From: Lachnospiraceae bacterium
GTDB taxonomy: Bacteria; Bacillota; Clostridia; Lachnospirales; Lachnospiraceae
Direction: 5' to 3'
Length of the DNA: 47,463 nucleotides
Assembly (NCBI GenBank): GCA_024685315.1
Contig: JAIKVW010000021.1
Location: 1-47,463 of the forward strand
The notes below the pieces were generated by a model, which was not told the DNA's origin, ran no database searches, and worked only from the letters and a program-made list of their open reading frames with translations. Made by a program: the position numbers and the translations under genes. Below are positions 1-7,859 of this stretch, piece after piece (the stretch's first letter is position 1; each line of letters starts with the position of its first letter).

Positions 1-54
1 CTTCATCGGATGACCCCGATGGAATATCATGCAGCATTTGCAGTAGCAGCATAA
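1..54 (+). CDS. C-terminal tail of a probable IS3-family transposase (partial)
   Basis: Frame 1 is open from the window edge to a TAA at 52-54 and reads LHRMTPMEYHAAFAVAA. The MTPxEY motif a few residues before the stop is typical of the C-terminus of IS3-family OrfB integrases, which end in a similar (L/M)(T/S)Pxx(Y/F)R segment. Only 17 residues are visible, so catalytic DDE residues cannot be checked. The identification rests on this short motif plus the IS-end-like sequence that follows. A different protein tail is possible. Confidence 0.45.
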   Translation, partial: LHRMTPMEYHAAFAVAA

Positions 55-140
55 AGAACACCGCCAGCTGATTCATTCCTCAACTGACGGTATTCAATCA
101 CTTATTATTTTTCACTGTCCCCTTGACGGGTAGCACACCA
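1..140 (+). mobile_element. Right end of a probable IS3-family insertion sequence (partial)
   Basis: After the transposase-like tail there is about 85 bp of noncoding DNA ending in a run around 113-140 (ACTGTCCCCTTGACGGG then TAGCACACCA). This resembles the terminal repeat region of clostridial IS3-family elements, which commonly carry TGTCxxxTTGACGGG near the right end and finish in CA. A short palindrome, AGCACAC-CATA-GTGTGCT (132-149), spans the presumed boundary. The left end lies outside the window, so the exact right boundary and target duplication cannot be determined. Confidence 0.4.
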
Positions 141-192
141 TAGTGTGCTCCGGGAGACCTTTCTCTTTTCTGGCGAACCTCAAGAACTTCTA

Positions 193-696
193 TTATTTCC
201 CGCCGCCAAGGACAATATATGTCGATATGACAGTCGCGCATACATCGCCGGACTCCAGATCGGAAAACGCAGACAATGTATTTACGATCCTGCCTCCGAT
301 ATGGGTCAAATCGGTGTGGATCAGATACTTCGTTCCGCCGGTGGACTTAAGGAAGCTGACCGAGAGGTCCGTGCTGGTGAGCCAGGCGCCTCTGAAAGCA
401 AATGCCGCAATGGCCGCCGCGGTGTCCACGACTCCAGTGACCACTCCGCCGTGAATTGCGCCGATGCCGTTGATATGCTCCTTCTTCACGGTATAGATAT
501 ACTCGGTGAATTTCTTCTCACCGACTCCAAACCGGCAAAGCTCCAGTTCCAGAGCGGAATTATAGGTATGACTCCCGTCCTGCTGGCGGATCGCGACGCC
601 TTTTATCAGTTTTCTCTGTATCTTCGCGATCTCTTCTGCTGTCAGCCCACTCTCCTTGGCTCCGACGACCTCGACCCTGACTGCTTCATCTTCCAT
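193..696 (-). CDS. PaaI-type hotdog thioesterase
   Basis: A 167-residue protein of the hotdog-fold acyl-CoA thioesterase superfamily (PaaI/YbgC type), expected to hydrolyse acyl-CoA thioesters in the cytoplasm. The catalytic signature HGGVVTGVVDT is present near residues 82-92, with the HGG turn and the downstream Asp of PaaI enzymes. About 50 extra residues precede the usual start of the fold; they contain no recognisable domain. The gene is the last of the minus-strand run and starts 6 nt after the acyl-CoA dehydrogenase stop, with the site AGGTAGG ahead of ATG. Its substrate is probably one of the acyl-CoA intermediates made by its neighbours. The family call is firm; the substrate is unknown. 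Confidence 0.85.
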   Translation of the reverse strand: MEDEAVRVEVVGAKESGLTAEEIAKIQRKLIKGVAIRQQDGSHTYNSALELELCRFGVGEKKFTEYIYTVKKEHINGIGAIHGGVVTGVVDTAAAIAAFAFRGAWLTSTDLSVSFLKSTGGTKYLIHTDLTHIGGRIVNTLSAFSDLESGDVCATVISTYIVLGGGK

Positions 697-702
697 TTTT
701 TC

Positions 703-1848
703 CTACCTCATGAGCGCGCCGCCGATGACCATCCTCTGGACCTCGTTGGTGCCCTCGTAGATCTGCATGATCTTCGCGTCGCGGAGAAGCTTCTCGACAG
801 GGTACTCTCTGGAATATCCGTACCCGCCGAGGATCTGGATCGCGTCAAGAGCGACCTCTACCGAGATATCACCTGCAAAGCATTTCGCGATCGCGGCTTC
901 ACGGCTGAAATTCTTCCTGCCGGAATAATAAATATCATAGAAGTTCTTGATCGCGGAGCGGGCAACTTCGGTCTTCATATCCATGTCCGCAAGCTTGAAC
1001 ATGATCGCCTGGTGGTTAATGATGGGCTTCCCGAAGGTGACCCTTTGCTTCGCGTAAGCGGTCGCCTCTTCAAGCGCTCTCTGGGCAACGCCTACTGCCA
1101 TGGAGGCAACCGTGGGCCTTGCAAGGTCAAGGGTCTGCATCGCGTAGACAAAGCCTTTTCCGAGTTCTCCGAGTAGGTGGTCTTCAGGGACTCTCACGTC
1201 CTCAAGGATAACATCTGCGGTATTCGAAAGGCGTATGCCCATCTTGTCCTCTTCCTTACCTATGGAAAGCCCCGGACGGTCGCGCTCAACGATGAACGCC
1301 GATATCCCCCTGGTCCCTCTGGTCTTGTCGGTTATCGCGAAGATGACAAATATCGAGGCGAGTCCCGCGTTTGTGATAAAACACTTGCGGCCGTTGATGA
1401 CCCACTCGTCTCCGTCCTTTACCGCAATAGTCTTGCCTGCAGCCGCGTCGGAACCTGCATCGGGCTCGGTAAGGCCGAAGGCCGCAAAGCCGTTCCCCTT
1501 GTCACCGGTTATAAAGTCAGCGAAATATTTCTTCTGCTCGGGCGTCCCTGCGATGAGCACCGGCTTAAGCGCAAGGCTGCTCGCCCCTATGCCCGTAGCG
1601 AATCCCGCGTCGACCTTTGCAAACTCTTCCATTACGGCGGCGATAGTATAGTAATCGGCTCCCGCCCCGCCGTACTCCTCGGGGATCTCCAGCGCGTTGA
1701 ATCCGATCTCTACGCCTTTTCTGTACGCCTCCATGGGGAGCTTTCCCTCGCGGTCGCACTCAGCGGCGATAGGCTTCACTTCCTGCTCCGCAAATTTCTT
1801 CGCAAGATTCACCAGCTCCATCTGTTCTTCATTAAGTATGTATCCCAT
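703..1848 (-). CDS. Acyl-CoA dehydrogenase
   Basis: A 381-residue FAD-dependent acyl-CoA dehydrogenase, the usual length of the short/medium-chain family. It should introduce the alpha-beta double bond into an acyl-CoA and pass electrons to an electron-transfer flavoprotein. The FAD/substrate signature GLTEPDAGSD lies near residues 125-134. The C-terminal motif IYEGTNEVQR places the catalytic base at Glu365, as in short-chain and butyryl-CoA dehydrogenases. The start has a strong site (AAAGGAGG). A Rho-independent terminator lies between the upstream BKACE gene and this one, so expression may be partly uncoupled. No etfAB genes are adjacent; fixC/fixX at the right edge belong to an ETF-linked system but are about 45 kb away. 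The likely substrate is a short-chain acyl-CoA. Confidence 0.95.
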   Translation of the reverse strand: MGYILNEEQMELVNLAKKFAEQEVKPIAAECDREGKLPMEAYRKGVEIGFNALEIPEEYGGAGADYYTIAAVMEEFAKVDAGFATGIGASSLALKPVLIAGTPEQKKYFADFITGDKGNGFAAFGLTEPDAGSDAAAGKTIAVKDGDEWVINGRKCFITNAGLASIFVIFAITDKTRGTRGISAFIVERDRPGLSIGKEEDKMGIRLSNTADVILEDVRVPEDHLLGELGKGFVYAMQTLDLARPTVASMAVGVAQRALEEATAYAKQRVTFGKPIINHQAIMFKLADMDMKTEVARSAIKNFYDIYYSGRKNFSREAAIAKCFAGDISVEVALDAIQILGGYGYSREYPVEKLLRDAKIMQIYEGTNEVQRMVIGGALMR

Positions 1849-1905
1849 TGCTTCTACCTCCTTTATGTAAAGGCAGCGGCGCCCGCCGTCCGGTCTTCCT
1901 TTTTT

Positions 1906-1951
1906 AAAAAGGCAGGGAACCGGTCGTTTTTTTGCCTGACGGTCCCCTGCC
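1906..1951 (-). terminator. Rho-independent terminator after BKACE 1
   Basis: Read on the minus strand, a GGCAGGGGACCG arm (1951-1940) pairs with CGGTTCCCTGCC (1922-1911) and is followed by TTTTT (1910-1906). It lies just past the BKACE stop at 1980 and before the acyl-CoA dehydrogenase, so it should end or attenuate transcription within the minus-strand run. Confidence 0.75.
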
Positions 1952-1979
1952 GTAAAATGTTCCTGACAGATCAGGATCC

Positions 1980-2831
1980 TCAGAAGGAGGTTGTCCTTGT
2001 GATGCCAAGGATCTCCCTTGCCTCATCAGGCGTAGCGATCTCTCTGTCAGCGATCTCACCGAGCTTGACCGCGCGCTCTACAAGCGCAACGTTGGTGGTC
2101 TTGACACCCTCGGTGATGTAAATATTGTCCTCAAGGCCCACACGGATGCCGTCAGCTCCGAGCGCAAGCGCGCCGAGCATTACAGGCATATGGTAGAGGC
2201 CGATACCGGTAGCGGACCAGGTCGATCCTTCCGGAAGCATCGAGTGCAGGAACTGCATGTTCTTAACGGTACCCTTCATGGCACCGCCTACGCCGAGCAC
2301 GAACTGGTAGTGAACAGGAAGCTTGATCAGGCCTTCCCTGATATAGGTCTCCATCGAAACGATGTGGCCGCTGTCGAAGACCTCGACCTCAGGCTTGATG
2401 TCGTGCTCGAGGCACACCTTTGCGCAGAGACGGAGGAATGAAGGCGGGTTGTCATATACGAAATAGTCCGCCCAGTTGAAGGAACCTGAGTCGAAAGAGC
2501 ACATCTCAGGCTTGTGGTTCCTGATATTGGTGACGCGCTCCTCGTCGGTGCCAATTCCGCCGGAAGTGGTAAGGTTGATGATCGGGTTAAGACCCTCAGC
2601 CTTCATAGCTTTCCTGAGCTTCTCATAGATCTCGTCATAAACTACGGAGCTGACCGTACCCCTGTCCTGCTTGTCACGCGCATGCACGTGGACAATAGCG
2701 GCTCCTGCCTTAACGACTCTGACGGCGTCAGCCACGATCTCATCGGGCTGGGTAGGAAGATCCGCGCATTTTGATTTGGGAGTTCCTGCTCCGGAGAGCG
2801 CACAGGTAATAATAAGTTTTTTCTTTGCCAT
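1980..2831 (-). CDS. Beta-keto acid cleavage enzyme (BKACE/DUF849), paralog 1
   Basis: A 283-residue member of the BKACE family, whose founder Kce cleaves 3-keto-5-aminohexanoate with acetyl-CoA to acetoacetate and 3-aminobutyryl-CoA. The Zn ligands are visible: His48 and His50 in HVHARD, and Glu234 in RVGLEDN. The matching Arg230 and Asp235 are also present. The position equivalent to Kce Glu14, which binds the substrate amino group, is Gly16 here (SGAG), so the substrate is probably not 3-keto-5-aminohexanoate. The start has AAAAGGAG. The gene lies 46 nt after a thioesterase gene in the minus-strand run, with thiolase upstream. The enzyme class is secure; the substrate is not known. Confidence 0.92.
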   Translation of the reverse strand: MAKKKLIITCALSGAGTPKSKCADLPTQPDEIVADAVRVVKAGAAIVHVHARDKQDRGTVSSVVYDEIYEKLRKAMKAEGLNPIINLTTSGGIGTDEERVTNIRNHKPEMCSFDSGSFNWADYFVYDNPPSFLRLCAKVCLEHDIKPEVEVFDSGHIVSMETYIREGLIKLPVHYQFVLGVGGAMKGTVKNMQFLHSMLPEGSTWSATGIGLYHMPVMLGALALGADGIRVGLEDNIYITEGVKTTNVALVERAVKLGEIADREIATPDEAREILGITRTTSF

Positions 2832-2877
2832 AACTGCTCCTTTTCGCCGATTTAATGCCTCTTAAAGACTGCTGCGG

Positions 2878-3288
2878 TCAGACCTGCTTCCCGGATATCC
2901 GGTAATAAGTAACAGTTGCGCTTACAAGAAGCTTCTCGTCACTGCTGTAGATCTTCACATCGCAAATCGCGAATGAGTGCGTCCTTTTAATTATCCTTGC
3001 CTTTGCGGTGATCCTCCCCGATCCTACGGTCGAGATGAAGTTGCAGTTCATGTTCTGGGTGACATAGTTCTCCCCGTTTGAATGGACCGCAGCTCCCGAG
3101 GCCATATCGCAAAGCAAAGTATACGCGCCGCCATGTACATATCCGTTGTGGTTCAGCGTATCCTCCACAACGTCTATATATGCTTCCGCGTAATCGTCTT
3201 CAAAGGCCGAGAATTCTACGTGGTTCCGGTTGGAGTAAAAATTCCCCTCCAGATTCTTATTGTTAAAATCTATTATCTCCTGGTTCAT
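2878..3288 (-). CDS. Hotdog-fold thioesterase, PaaI family
   Basis: A 136-residue compact hotdog thioesterase. The signature YVHGGAYTLLCDMASG (near residues 50-65) carries the HGG turn and catalytic Asp of the PaaI family. It starts 9 nt beyond the thiolase stop codon with a modest site (AGGAT), suggesting translational coupling. It is shorter than, and clearly different from, the thioesterase at the end of the same run, so the two were probably recruited for different acyl-CoA species, or one acts as a safety valve releasing CoA from stalled intermediates. The physiological substrate cannot be inferred from sequence. Confidence 0.85.
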   Translation of the reverse strand: MNQEIIDFNNKNLEGNFYSNRNHVEFSAFEDDYAEAYIDVVEDTLNHNGYVHGGAYTLLCDMASGAAVHSNGENYVTQNMNCNFISTVGSGRITAKARIIKRTHSFAICDVKIYSSDEKLLVSATVTYYRISGKQV

Positions 3289-3297
3289 ATCCTGCGA

Positions 3298-4458
3298 TCA
3301 GCACATCTCAAATATTCCGGCAAAGCCCTGGCCTCCGCCGATGCACATGGTTATAAGCGCGTATCTGCCTCCGGTCCTCTTAAGGCGTGAGAGCGCCTTT
3401 ACGATGAGCATCGCGCCGGATGCTCCGAGGGGATGTCCAAGTGCCATTGCTCCGCCATCAGGATTTACCTTTTCCCTGTCCATATGGAGAAGTTCCATAC
3501 ATGCCAGAGACTGGGATGCGAACGCCTCGTTGAGCTCGATAACGTCCATGTCATCTACGGTAAGGCCGGTAAGAGCCATTACCTTCGGGACAGCTACCGC
3601 GGGGCCCATTCCCATGATACGTGAGGGAACTCCCTTTACCGCGCTTCCGACGAACCTTGCTACAGGCTTTACGCCCAGCTCTTCCATCTTCTCCTTAGAC
3701 ATTACTACCACGAAACCTGCGCCGTCAGTCATCTGGGAAGAAGTTGCCGCTGTGACAACGCCGTCCGGTCTGAAGCAGGGCTTAAGGGTAGCAAGGCCTT
3801 CCATGGTGGTCTCGGGCCTGATGCCGTTATCGTGGTCGAGATATACATGATTGCCGTCTCTGTCTTCGCCGTCGAAAGGAATGATCTGGTCATCGAAATA
3901 GCCGTGCTCCTGGGCAAAGGCTGCCTTCGCATGGCTCTCGCAGGCCATCCTCTCCATGTCAACGCGGGCGACATGGTAATCAGCCGCTACATTCTCTGCG
4001 GTCTCGCCCATTGAGATATACTCGCCGGGATCATGCTCAAGGACCCATTTCTCCTCGGTACCTGCATCCGGATACATATTGACGAGCGACATCGATTCGG
4101 TACCGCCCGCAACTATGCACTCTGCTTCGCCGCACATGATTGCATGGCATGCAAGCGCAACGGTCTGCGATCCAGAAGAACAGAAACGGTTGACCGTCAT
4201 TGCGGGCACGCTGTCGGGGATCCCGGCCCTTATTGAAATGAGCCTTGCCATGTTAGTATCCTGGATGCCCTTAGGCTGAGCGCATCCGACGATTACGTCA
4301 TCGATATCCTCGGGCTTAAGCTGAGGGATCTTCGCGAGCACGCCCTTCAGGGTCACCCCTCCGATCGTCACAGGATGAACATTTGCGAGTTCTCCCTTGC
4401 GAGCCCTGCTGTAAGGGCTTCTTCCATATGCAACGATATAAGCGTCTCTTAATTCCAT
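3298..4458 (-). CDS. Thiolase (acetyl-CoA acyltransferase type)
   Basis: A 386-residue thiolase of normal length. It carries the nucleophile Cys93 in NRFCSSGSQ, the active-site His342 in GHPLGASG, and the second Cys372 in CIGGGQG. The NRFCSSG form is typical of degradative 3-ketoacyl-CoA thiolases. It should cleave a 3-ketoacyl-CoA with CoA to acetyl-CoA and a shortened acyl-CoA, or split acetoacetyl-CoA. Translation starts behind AAGGAG. It is the first gene after the hairpin at 4597-4628. With BKACE, CoA-transferase and acyl-CoA dehydrogenase nearby, it fits the final thiolysis of acetoacetyl-CoA or of a longer ketoacyl-CoA. Confidence 0.95.
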   Translation of the reverse strand: MELRDAYIVAYGRSPYSRARKGELANVHPVTIGGVTLKGVLAKIPQLKPEDIDDVIVGCAQPKGIQDTNMARLISIRAGIPDSVPAMTVNRFCSSGSQTVALACHAIMCGEAECIVAGGTESMSLVNMYPDAGTEEKWVLEHDPGEYISMGETAENVAADYHVARVDMERMACESHAKAAFAQEHGYFDDQIIPFDGEDRDGNHVYLDHDNGIRPETTMEGLATLKPCFRPDGVVTAATSSQMTDGAGFVVVMSKEKMEELGVKPVARFVGSAVKGVPSRIMGMGPAVAVPKVMALTGLTVDDMDVIELNEAFASQSLACMELLHMDREKVNPDGGAMALGHPLGASGAMLIVKALSRLKRTGGRYALITMCIGGGQGFAGIFEMC

Positions 4459-4596
4459 TTTTTCTCCTTAGATTAATTGATTTCGCAGACATCCGAAAAT
4501 GCCTGCCCTCCGGCCATGCATCATTCCGATACACAGCGATCCAACCTTACTTCAGCTTCCACTTTACATAAATGGGGCAGCATTTGCAAGTGAAAG

Positions 4597-4628
4597 CCGG
4601 GCACTGCCCTGAAAAAGACAATGCCCGG
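4597..4628 (-). terminator. Possible hairpin terminator after the symporter gene
   Basis: On the minus strand CCGGGCA (4628-4622) can pair with TGCCCGG (4603-4597) across an 18-nt loop, followed by CTTTC rather than a clean T-run. It lies between the symporter stop (4667) and the thiolase start (4458). It may be a weak terminator or a processing site that lowers downstream expression. The remaining intergenic DNA (4459-4596) shows no clear promoter. Confidence 0.5.
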
Positions 4629-4666
4629 AAGTTCAGTTAGTACTCATCTGCTTTCTGCATTATGCT

Positions 4667-6637
4667 TTAAGCAAATTTCTCAACAGCTGCGCGGCCTTTC
4701 TCGGTAACTTCAAGTTTACGCTTAAAGAGGCCTTTCTCTGCGATGTATCCCTGACGGGTCAGATGCGAAGAGATAGCAGCCATCTGCATTGATTTGATCT
4801 GATGATTCTTAACGAAATCAAGCTGCTTCTCAGGATTCTCCTTGAGGATCTTGAGGAGTTCAACGTACAGAGGGCTGAGATGCTCTTTTGCCATCTCTGC
4901 TTCCTTGCCCTCAAGCTGCCTTATAGCTGCAAGACCCTTCTCGGTGATCTCGTAGGTATAGAACTTGGTAGCGGTGAGGCCTTCCCTCATGATCAGGCCG
5001 CCCTGATCGAGCTTTTCGATGGACTGCGCGCACTTGCTGGAGTCAACACCCATATAGTCGGTGATGTCTGCCTGGTAGCAGTGGCCGAGACGGATAAGCT
5101 CGAGAACCTGTTTGTCGAAATCGTCAACAGTTACATTGATACGGTTGGTAGCGGTGGGAACCCTCTCCCATCCTTTTTCACCATAGTATTTCGGCTTTCC
5201 GATCGCGCCGCCGATAAGGGCTGCAACGAGAGTTACCAGGAAACCTGCGGTTGCAAGGTAAATGTAGTTGCCGAGAGGGAATACTCCCAGAACGGTGTCA
5301 AGGAATGTGAACAGGCACATGAAGATCATGCCTGCCAGAGCTCCGATGAAAGCGCCGGTGTTGCTGAACCGAGGCCAGAGGGCACCAAACATAAGCAGGA
5401 TTGCCGGAGGAACCAGCCAGCAGTTCGCGAATGCGAAGAGGTAGGTAGCGCCGCCCGGGAACTGGCAGAGGATCCAGGTAAGGATTCCGAGGAAGACCAT
5501 GATGATCTTGGAGACCTTAAGGGTCCTCTTTGCATCTGCGTTGGGGTTGATAAGTCTCTGATAGATATCACGGCTGGCAACTGCGCTCGCACCAAGCATT
5601 GAGGTCGATGCGGTCGAGATGGAAGCTGCGCACGCGCCTACTACGAAGAACGCGCCAAGCAGAGGCACGAATGTGCTTGCCAGATATCCATATGCACCGG
5701 TCGGCGCGAGAGTTCCGCCTCCTACCGTGAAGACCTGAGGGAACTCAGCTCCGGCATAAACGCCGATGATACCGAAAGGAATCGTGAAGATGATCGTGAG
5801 AAGGATAGCCGCAAGCACGAAGGACTTCTTTGCGACCTTCTCTGAACGACAGGAAGCTATCTTCATCCAGTAGTAGTTATTGCCCCATACAAGAGCTGCC
5901 GCGAAGAGGATGACGAAGTTCAGCCATGAAGGATAGGTAAGCGCTATAGGCTTTACGGTAAAGCCGCTGATACCGTTGTTTACCCAGTCATTATTCATCC
6001 ACTTCTCTGCCAGTCCGGCAACGGGTCCGAACTTCTTCATAAGGAGCGAAAGCATAAGGGGAACTGCTACGACACCGATGCAGACCTGGAAGAAGTCTGT
6101 GATGGTAGCTGCCCAGAGGCCGGAAATGAATGTGAACGCGATGATTACCAGGAAGATCACCAGCGTGGTAGCCGTAACGTTCCAGCCTGTGAAGCCTACT
6201 ATGGAAGAAACGCAGGATACGATATTATTTGCAAGGATACCGCACATACCGATAACAGAAGTGATCGCTACGACGGGACGGATCTTTGCGGAGTAACGCA
6301 TCTCAAGATACTCGGGCAGGGTCTGCGCGCCGTTGAGACGGATGAATTTTGCCCAGAGCACGCCGTAAAGCAGGAGTCCGCATACTCCGTAGACGATTCC
6401 CCATACAGCAGAGTTCTTAAAGCCGTAGAGTATCGAGAAACCGGGAGCAAGGGCGACCGTGGTTCCAGCGAAACCGATCGCGATAACACCCATCATATTG
6501 ATAAAAGTGGAAACCTCGCGGCCGGCAAGGATAAAGTCGGACGTCTCGCGTACCCAGCGCTTAGCGTAGAAACCTGCGCCGACAAGCACTGCAACGAAGA
6601 CAACAAACATTATTACAAATGTAGTATTAGCAGACAT
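4667..6637 (-). CDS. Sodium:solute symporter with C-terminal tandem winged-helix-like extension
   Basis: A 656-residue protein. Residues 1 to about 480 form a multi-spanning SSF-family (PanF/PutP-like) Na+/solute symporter, with characteristic glycine-rich helices and the segment AASISTASTSMLGASA. Ordinary family members end near residue 480-520. Here about 159 residues follow (498-656), hydrophilic and containing two similar units. Each ends in a wing-like motif: YEITEKGLAAI near 565 and LEVTEKGRAAV near 645, as in MarR/PadR-type winged helices. The start is behind AAAGGAG. It is preceded by the cyclase-family gene on the same transcript from the sigma-54 promoter, so it presumably imports the substrate of this pathway. 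The role of the tail is unknown; it may sense or dock something. Confidence 0.88.
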   Translation of the reverse strand: MSANTTFVIMFVVFVAVLVGAGFYAKRWVRETSDFILAGREVSTFINMMGVIAIGFAGTTVALAPGFSILYGFKNSAVWGIVYGVCGLLLYGVLWAKFIRLNGAQTLPEYLEMRYSAKIRPVVAITSVIGMCGILANNIVSCVSSIVGFTGWNVTATTLVIFLVIIAFTFISGLWAATITDFFQVCIGVVAVPLMLSLLMKKFGPVAGLAEKWMNNDWVNNGISGFTVKPIALTYPSWLNFVILFAAALVWGNNYYWMKIASCRSEKVAKKSFVLAAILLTIIFTIPFGIIGVYAGAEFPQVFTVGGGTLAPTGAYGYLASTFVPLLGAFFVVGACAASISTASTSMLGASAVASRDIYQRLINPNADAKRTLKVSKIIMVFLGILTWILCQFPGGATYLFAFANCWLVPPAILLMFGALWPRFSNTGAFIGALAGMIFMCLFTFLDTVLGVFPLGNYIYLATAGFLVTLVAALIGGAIGKPKYYGEKGWERVPTATNRINVTVDDFDKQVLELIRLGHCYQADITDYMGVDSSKCAQSIEKLDQGGLIMREGLTATKFYTYEITEKGLAAIRQLEGKEAEMAKEHLSPLYVELLKILKENPEKQLDFVKNHQIKSMQMAAISSHLTRQGYIAEKGLFKRKLEVTEKGRAAVEKFA

Positions 6638-6712
6638 AACAATCTCCTTTCATATAGTATTAAGTTATGGAAACTGTTTATAATACCTCTCTCCAAGTAT
6701 TAAACGATCCCA

Positions 6713-7498
6713 TTACTCGTCAAAGACCGCAACCACACGGCACCAGCCTGCGCTTCCTCCCTTTACCGGGATAGGAAGTGCCCATACGGTATAGCCGTAA
6801 TCCGGAACGTCATCCAGATGATCGAGTTTCTCGATATGGCAGTATGCTCTCCTGCGGCCTACACGGTGAGCCTCCCAGATAATTGAATTATCATGGGTCT
6901 TCTCAAATTCCTGAGCCTCGAAAGGAAGAGGAACGTCCCAGCTCCAGCCGTCTGTTCCTACGGTGTGAACGCCCTGCTCGCAAAGCCAGAGTGTAGCTTC
7001 TGCGCTCATTCCTGCGCCGGCAACGAGATACTCCCTGGTTCCCCACCTTGTCTTCGCGCCGGACTTAAGAAGCACGATATCGCCAGGTTTGATGGTGTAG
7101 TTGATCTTTGCGAGATAATCGATGACATCCTGTTTGGAGATCTTGTATCCGTCGGGCTTGTCAGAGAAATCAAGCTTTACGCCGGGGCCTACGCACCAGT
7201 CAAGCGGCACCTGCTCAATCGTCCATGCAGGCTCTCCTCCGGGAATGATGTCCTCGTTCTGACGCGGGTAGTAATGCCAGGGGGCATCGATATGTGTGCC
7301 GGAGTGTGTGCACATCTGAACGAAGTCGATTGCCCAGCCATTCCCTTCAGGAAGATCTTCTTCTGTGGTTCCCGGGAAGAAATCCTTCATTCCGGGTGCT
7401 GTAGCCTTGTGATCGATGTTCTGAATGTGAGGGATCTGAATATCAGGATCGCTCGGAAGCTCGCCCTCAAGTAACGTCGTCAGGTCAACAATTCTCAT
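6713..7498 (-). CDS. Cyclase-family (kynurenine formamidase-like) metal-dependent hydrolase
   Basis: A 261-residue member of the cyclase family (PF04199; relatives are kynurenine formamidase and isatin hydrolase). The metal-binding signature HxGTHxDxPxH is intact as His65-SGT-His69-I-Asp71-APW-His75. The open frame extends upstream to 7567, but the start at 7498 is preferred: it has AAGGAGG 8 nt upstream and leads into the family-typical MRIVDLT opening. First gene downstream of the sigma-54 promoter at 7591-7607. Family enzymes open amides, lactams or cyclic anhydride-like rings, so it may generate the open-chain acid fed into BKACE chemistry. The substrate is inferred only by context. Confidence 0.85.
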   Translation of the reverse strand: MRIVDLTTLLEGELPSDPDIQIPHIQNIDHKATAPGMKDFFPGTTEEDLPEGNGWAIDFVQMCTHSGTHIDAPWHYYPRQNEDIIPGGEPAWTIEQVPLDWCVGPGVKLDFSDKPDGYKISKQDVIDYLAKINYTIKPGDIVLLKSGAKTRWGTREYLVAGAGMSAEATLWLCEQGVHTVGTDGWSWDVPLPFEAQEFEKTHDNSIIWEAHRVGRRRAYCHIEKLDHLDDVPDYGYTVWALPIPVKGGSAGWCRVVAVFDE

Positions 7499-7590
7499 AA
7501 AATCCTCCTTCTCCTGACCAGCAGGGCCGTAAAAGCCAGAAAAAACAGCTCCGCTGTGTCCAGGCAAAAAATATTTTACGTATTAATACT

Positions 7591-7607
7591 TAGCAATTAG
7601 CGTGCCA
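7591..7607 (-). promoter_or_regulatory. Sigma-54 (-24/-12) promoter for the cyclase-symporter operon
   Basis: The minus strand reads TGGCAC-GCTAA-TTGCTA, a perfect match to the sigma-54 consensus TGGCAC-N5-TTGC with the required GG-to-GC spacing. Transcription should start about 7580, giving a leader of roughly 80 nt before the cyclase ATG at 7498. The divergent gene next to it encodes a sigma-54-dependent activator. Confidence 0.88.
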
Positions 7608-7714
7608 GCCTTCAGCCAGAAGCCCGGCACCCGCCAAAGCCCTATTTTTCAGGCTTTTGTCAGAATACTTTCTATGACACTTTTCACAGTTTTGTTAGGA
7701 AAAGTTTACACTAA

Positions 7715-7735
7715 CTTTGTTAGACTTTAACAAAG
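7715..7735. promoter_or_regulatory. Palindromic candidate enhancer for the module 1 regulator
   Basis: CTTTGTTA-GACTT-TAACAAAG is a perfect 8-bp inverted repeat with a 5-bp spacer. A further TTTGTTAG copy lies at 7691-7698, so the 8-mer TTTGTTAG occurs twice within 33 bp. It sits about 110-145 bp upstream of the sigma-54 promoter, the usual range for enhancer-binding proteins. Binding by the adjacent regulator is inferred. Confidence 0.6.
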
Positions 7736-7791
7736 CCTTTGATTTTCACTCTTTCCGGTTTTGTAAGCTTTTTATTACATGTATGTTTTTA

Positions 7792-7820
7792 TTGACATTA
7801 TTATTATATAATTGTAAAAT
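7792..7820 (+). promoter_or_regulatory. Housekeeping promoter of regulator 1
   Basis: TTGACA (7792-7797) and TAAAAT (7815-7820) are separated by exactly 17 bp in very AT-rich DNA, 40 bp before the regulator start. This is a near-consensus sigma-A promoter; the activator is therefore probably made constitutively unless the nearby palindrome mediates autoregulation. Confidence 0.8.
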
Positions 7821-7859
7821 AATTCCGTGGATTTTTTTATATTTTTTTAAGGAATGGCA

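Larger units (their letters stand above)
7499..7859. other. Divergent control region between module 1 operon and its regulator
   Basis: A 361-bp gap without genes. From left to right it holds the cyclase leader, a minus-strand sigma-54 promoter (7591-7607), a 21-bp palindrome with repeated TTTGTTAG elements (7691-7735), and a plus-strand housekeeping promoter (7792-7820) for the regulator. The arrangement is what is expected for a sigma-54 activator that binds upstream of the operon it controls. Confidence 0.75.

Noticed and set aside
145-1176. A 343-codon open frame on the plus strand
   Set aside because: It is antisense to the thioesterase and acyl-CoA dehydrogenase genes, which have clear motifs; its translation shows no domain and mirrors codon bias of the real genes.
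4573-4587. Plus-strand TGGGGC-N5-TTGC resembling a sigma-54 promoter
   Set aside because: It points away from every gene start; no plus-strand gene follows and the -24 element is imperfect.
7499-7567. N-terminal extension of the cyclase-family protein to 7567
   Set aside because: The 23 extra residues do not fit the family, and a strong Shine-Dalgarno lies directly before the ATG at 7498.
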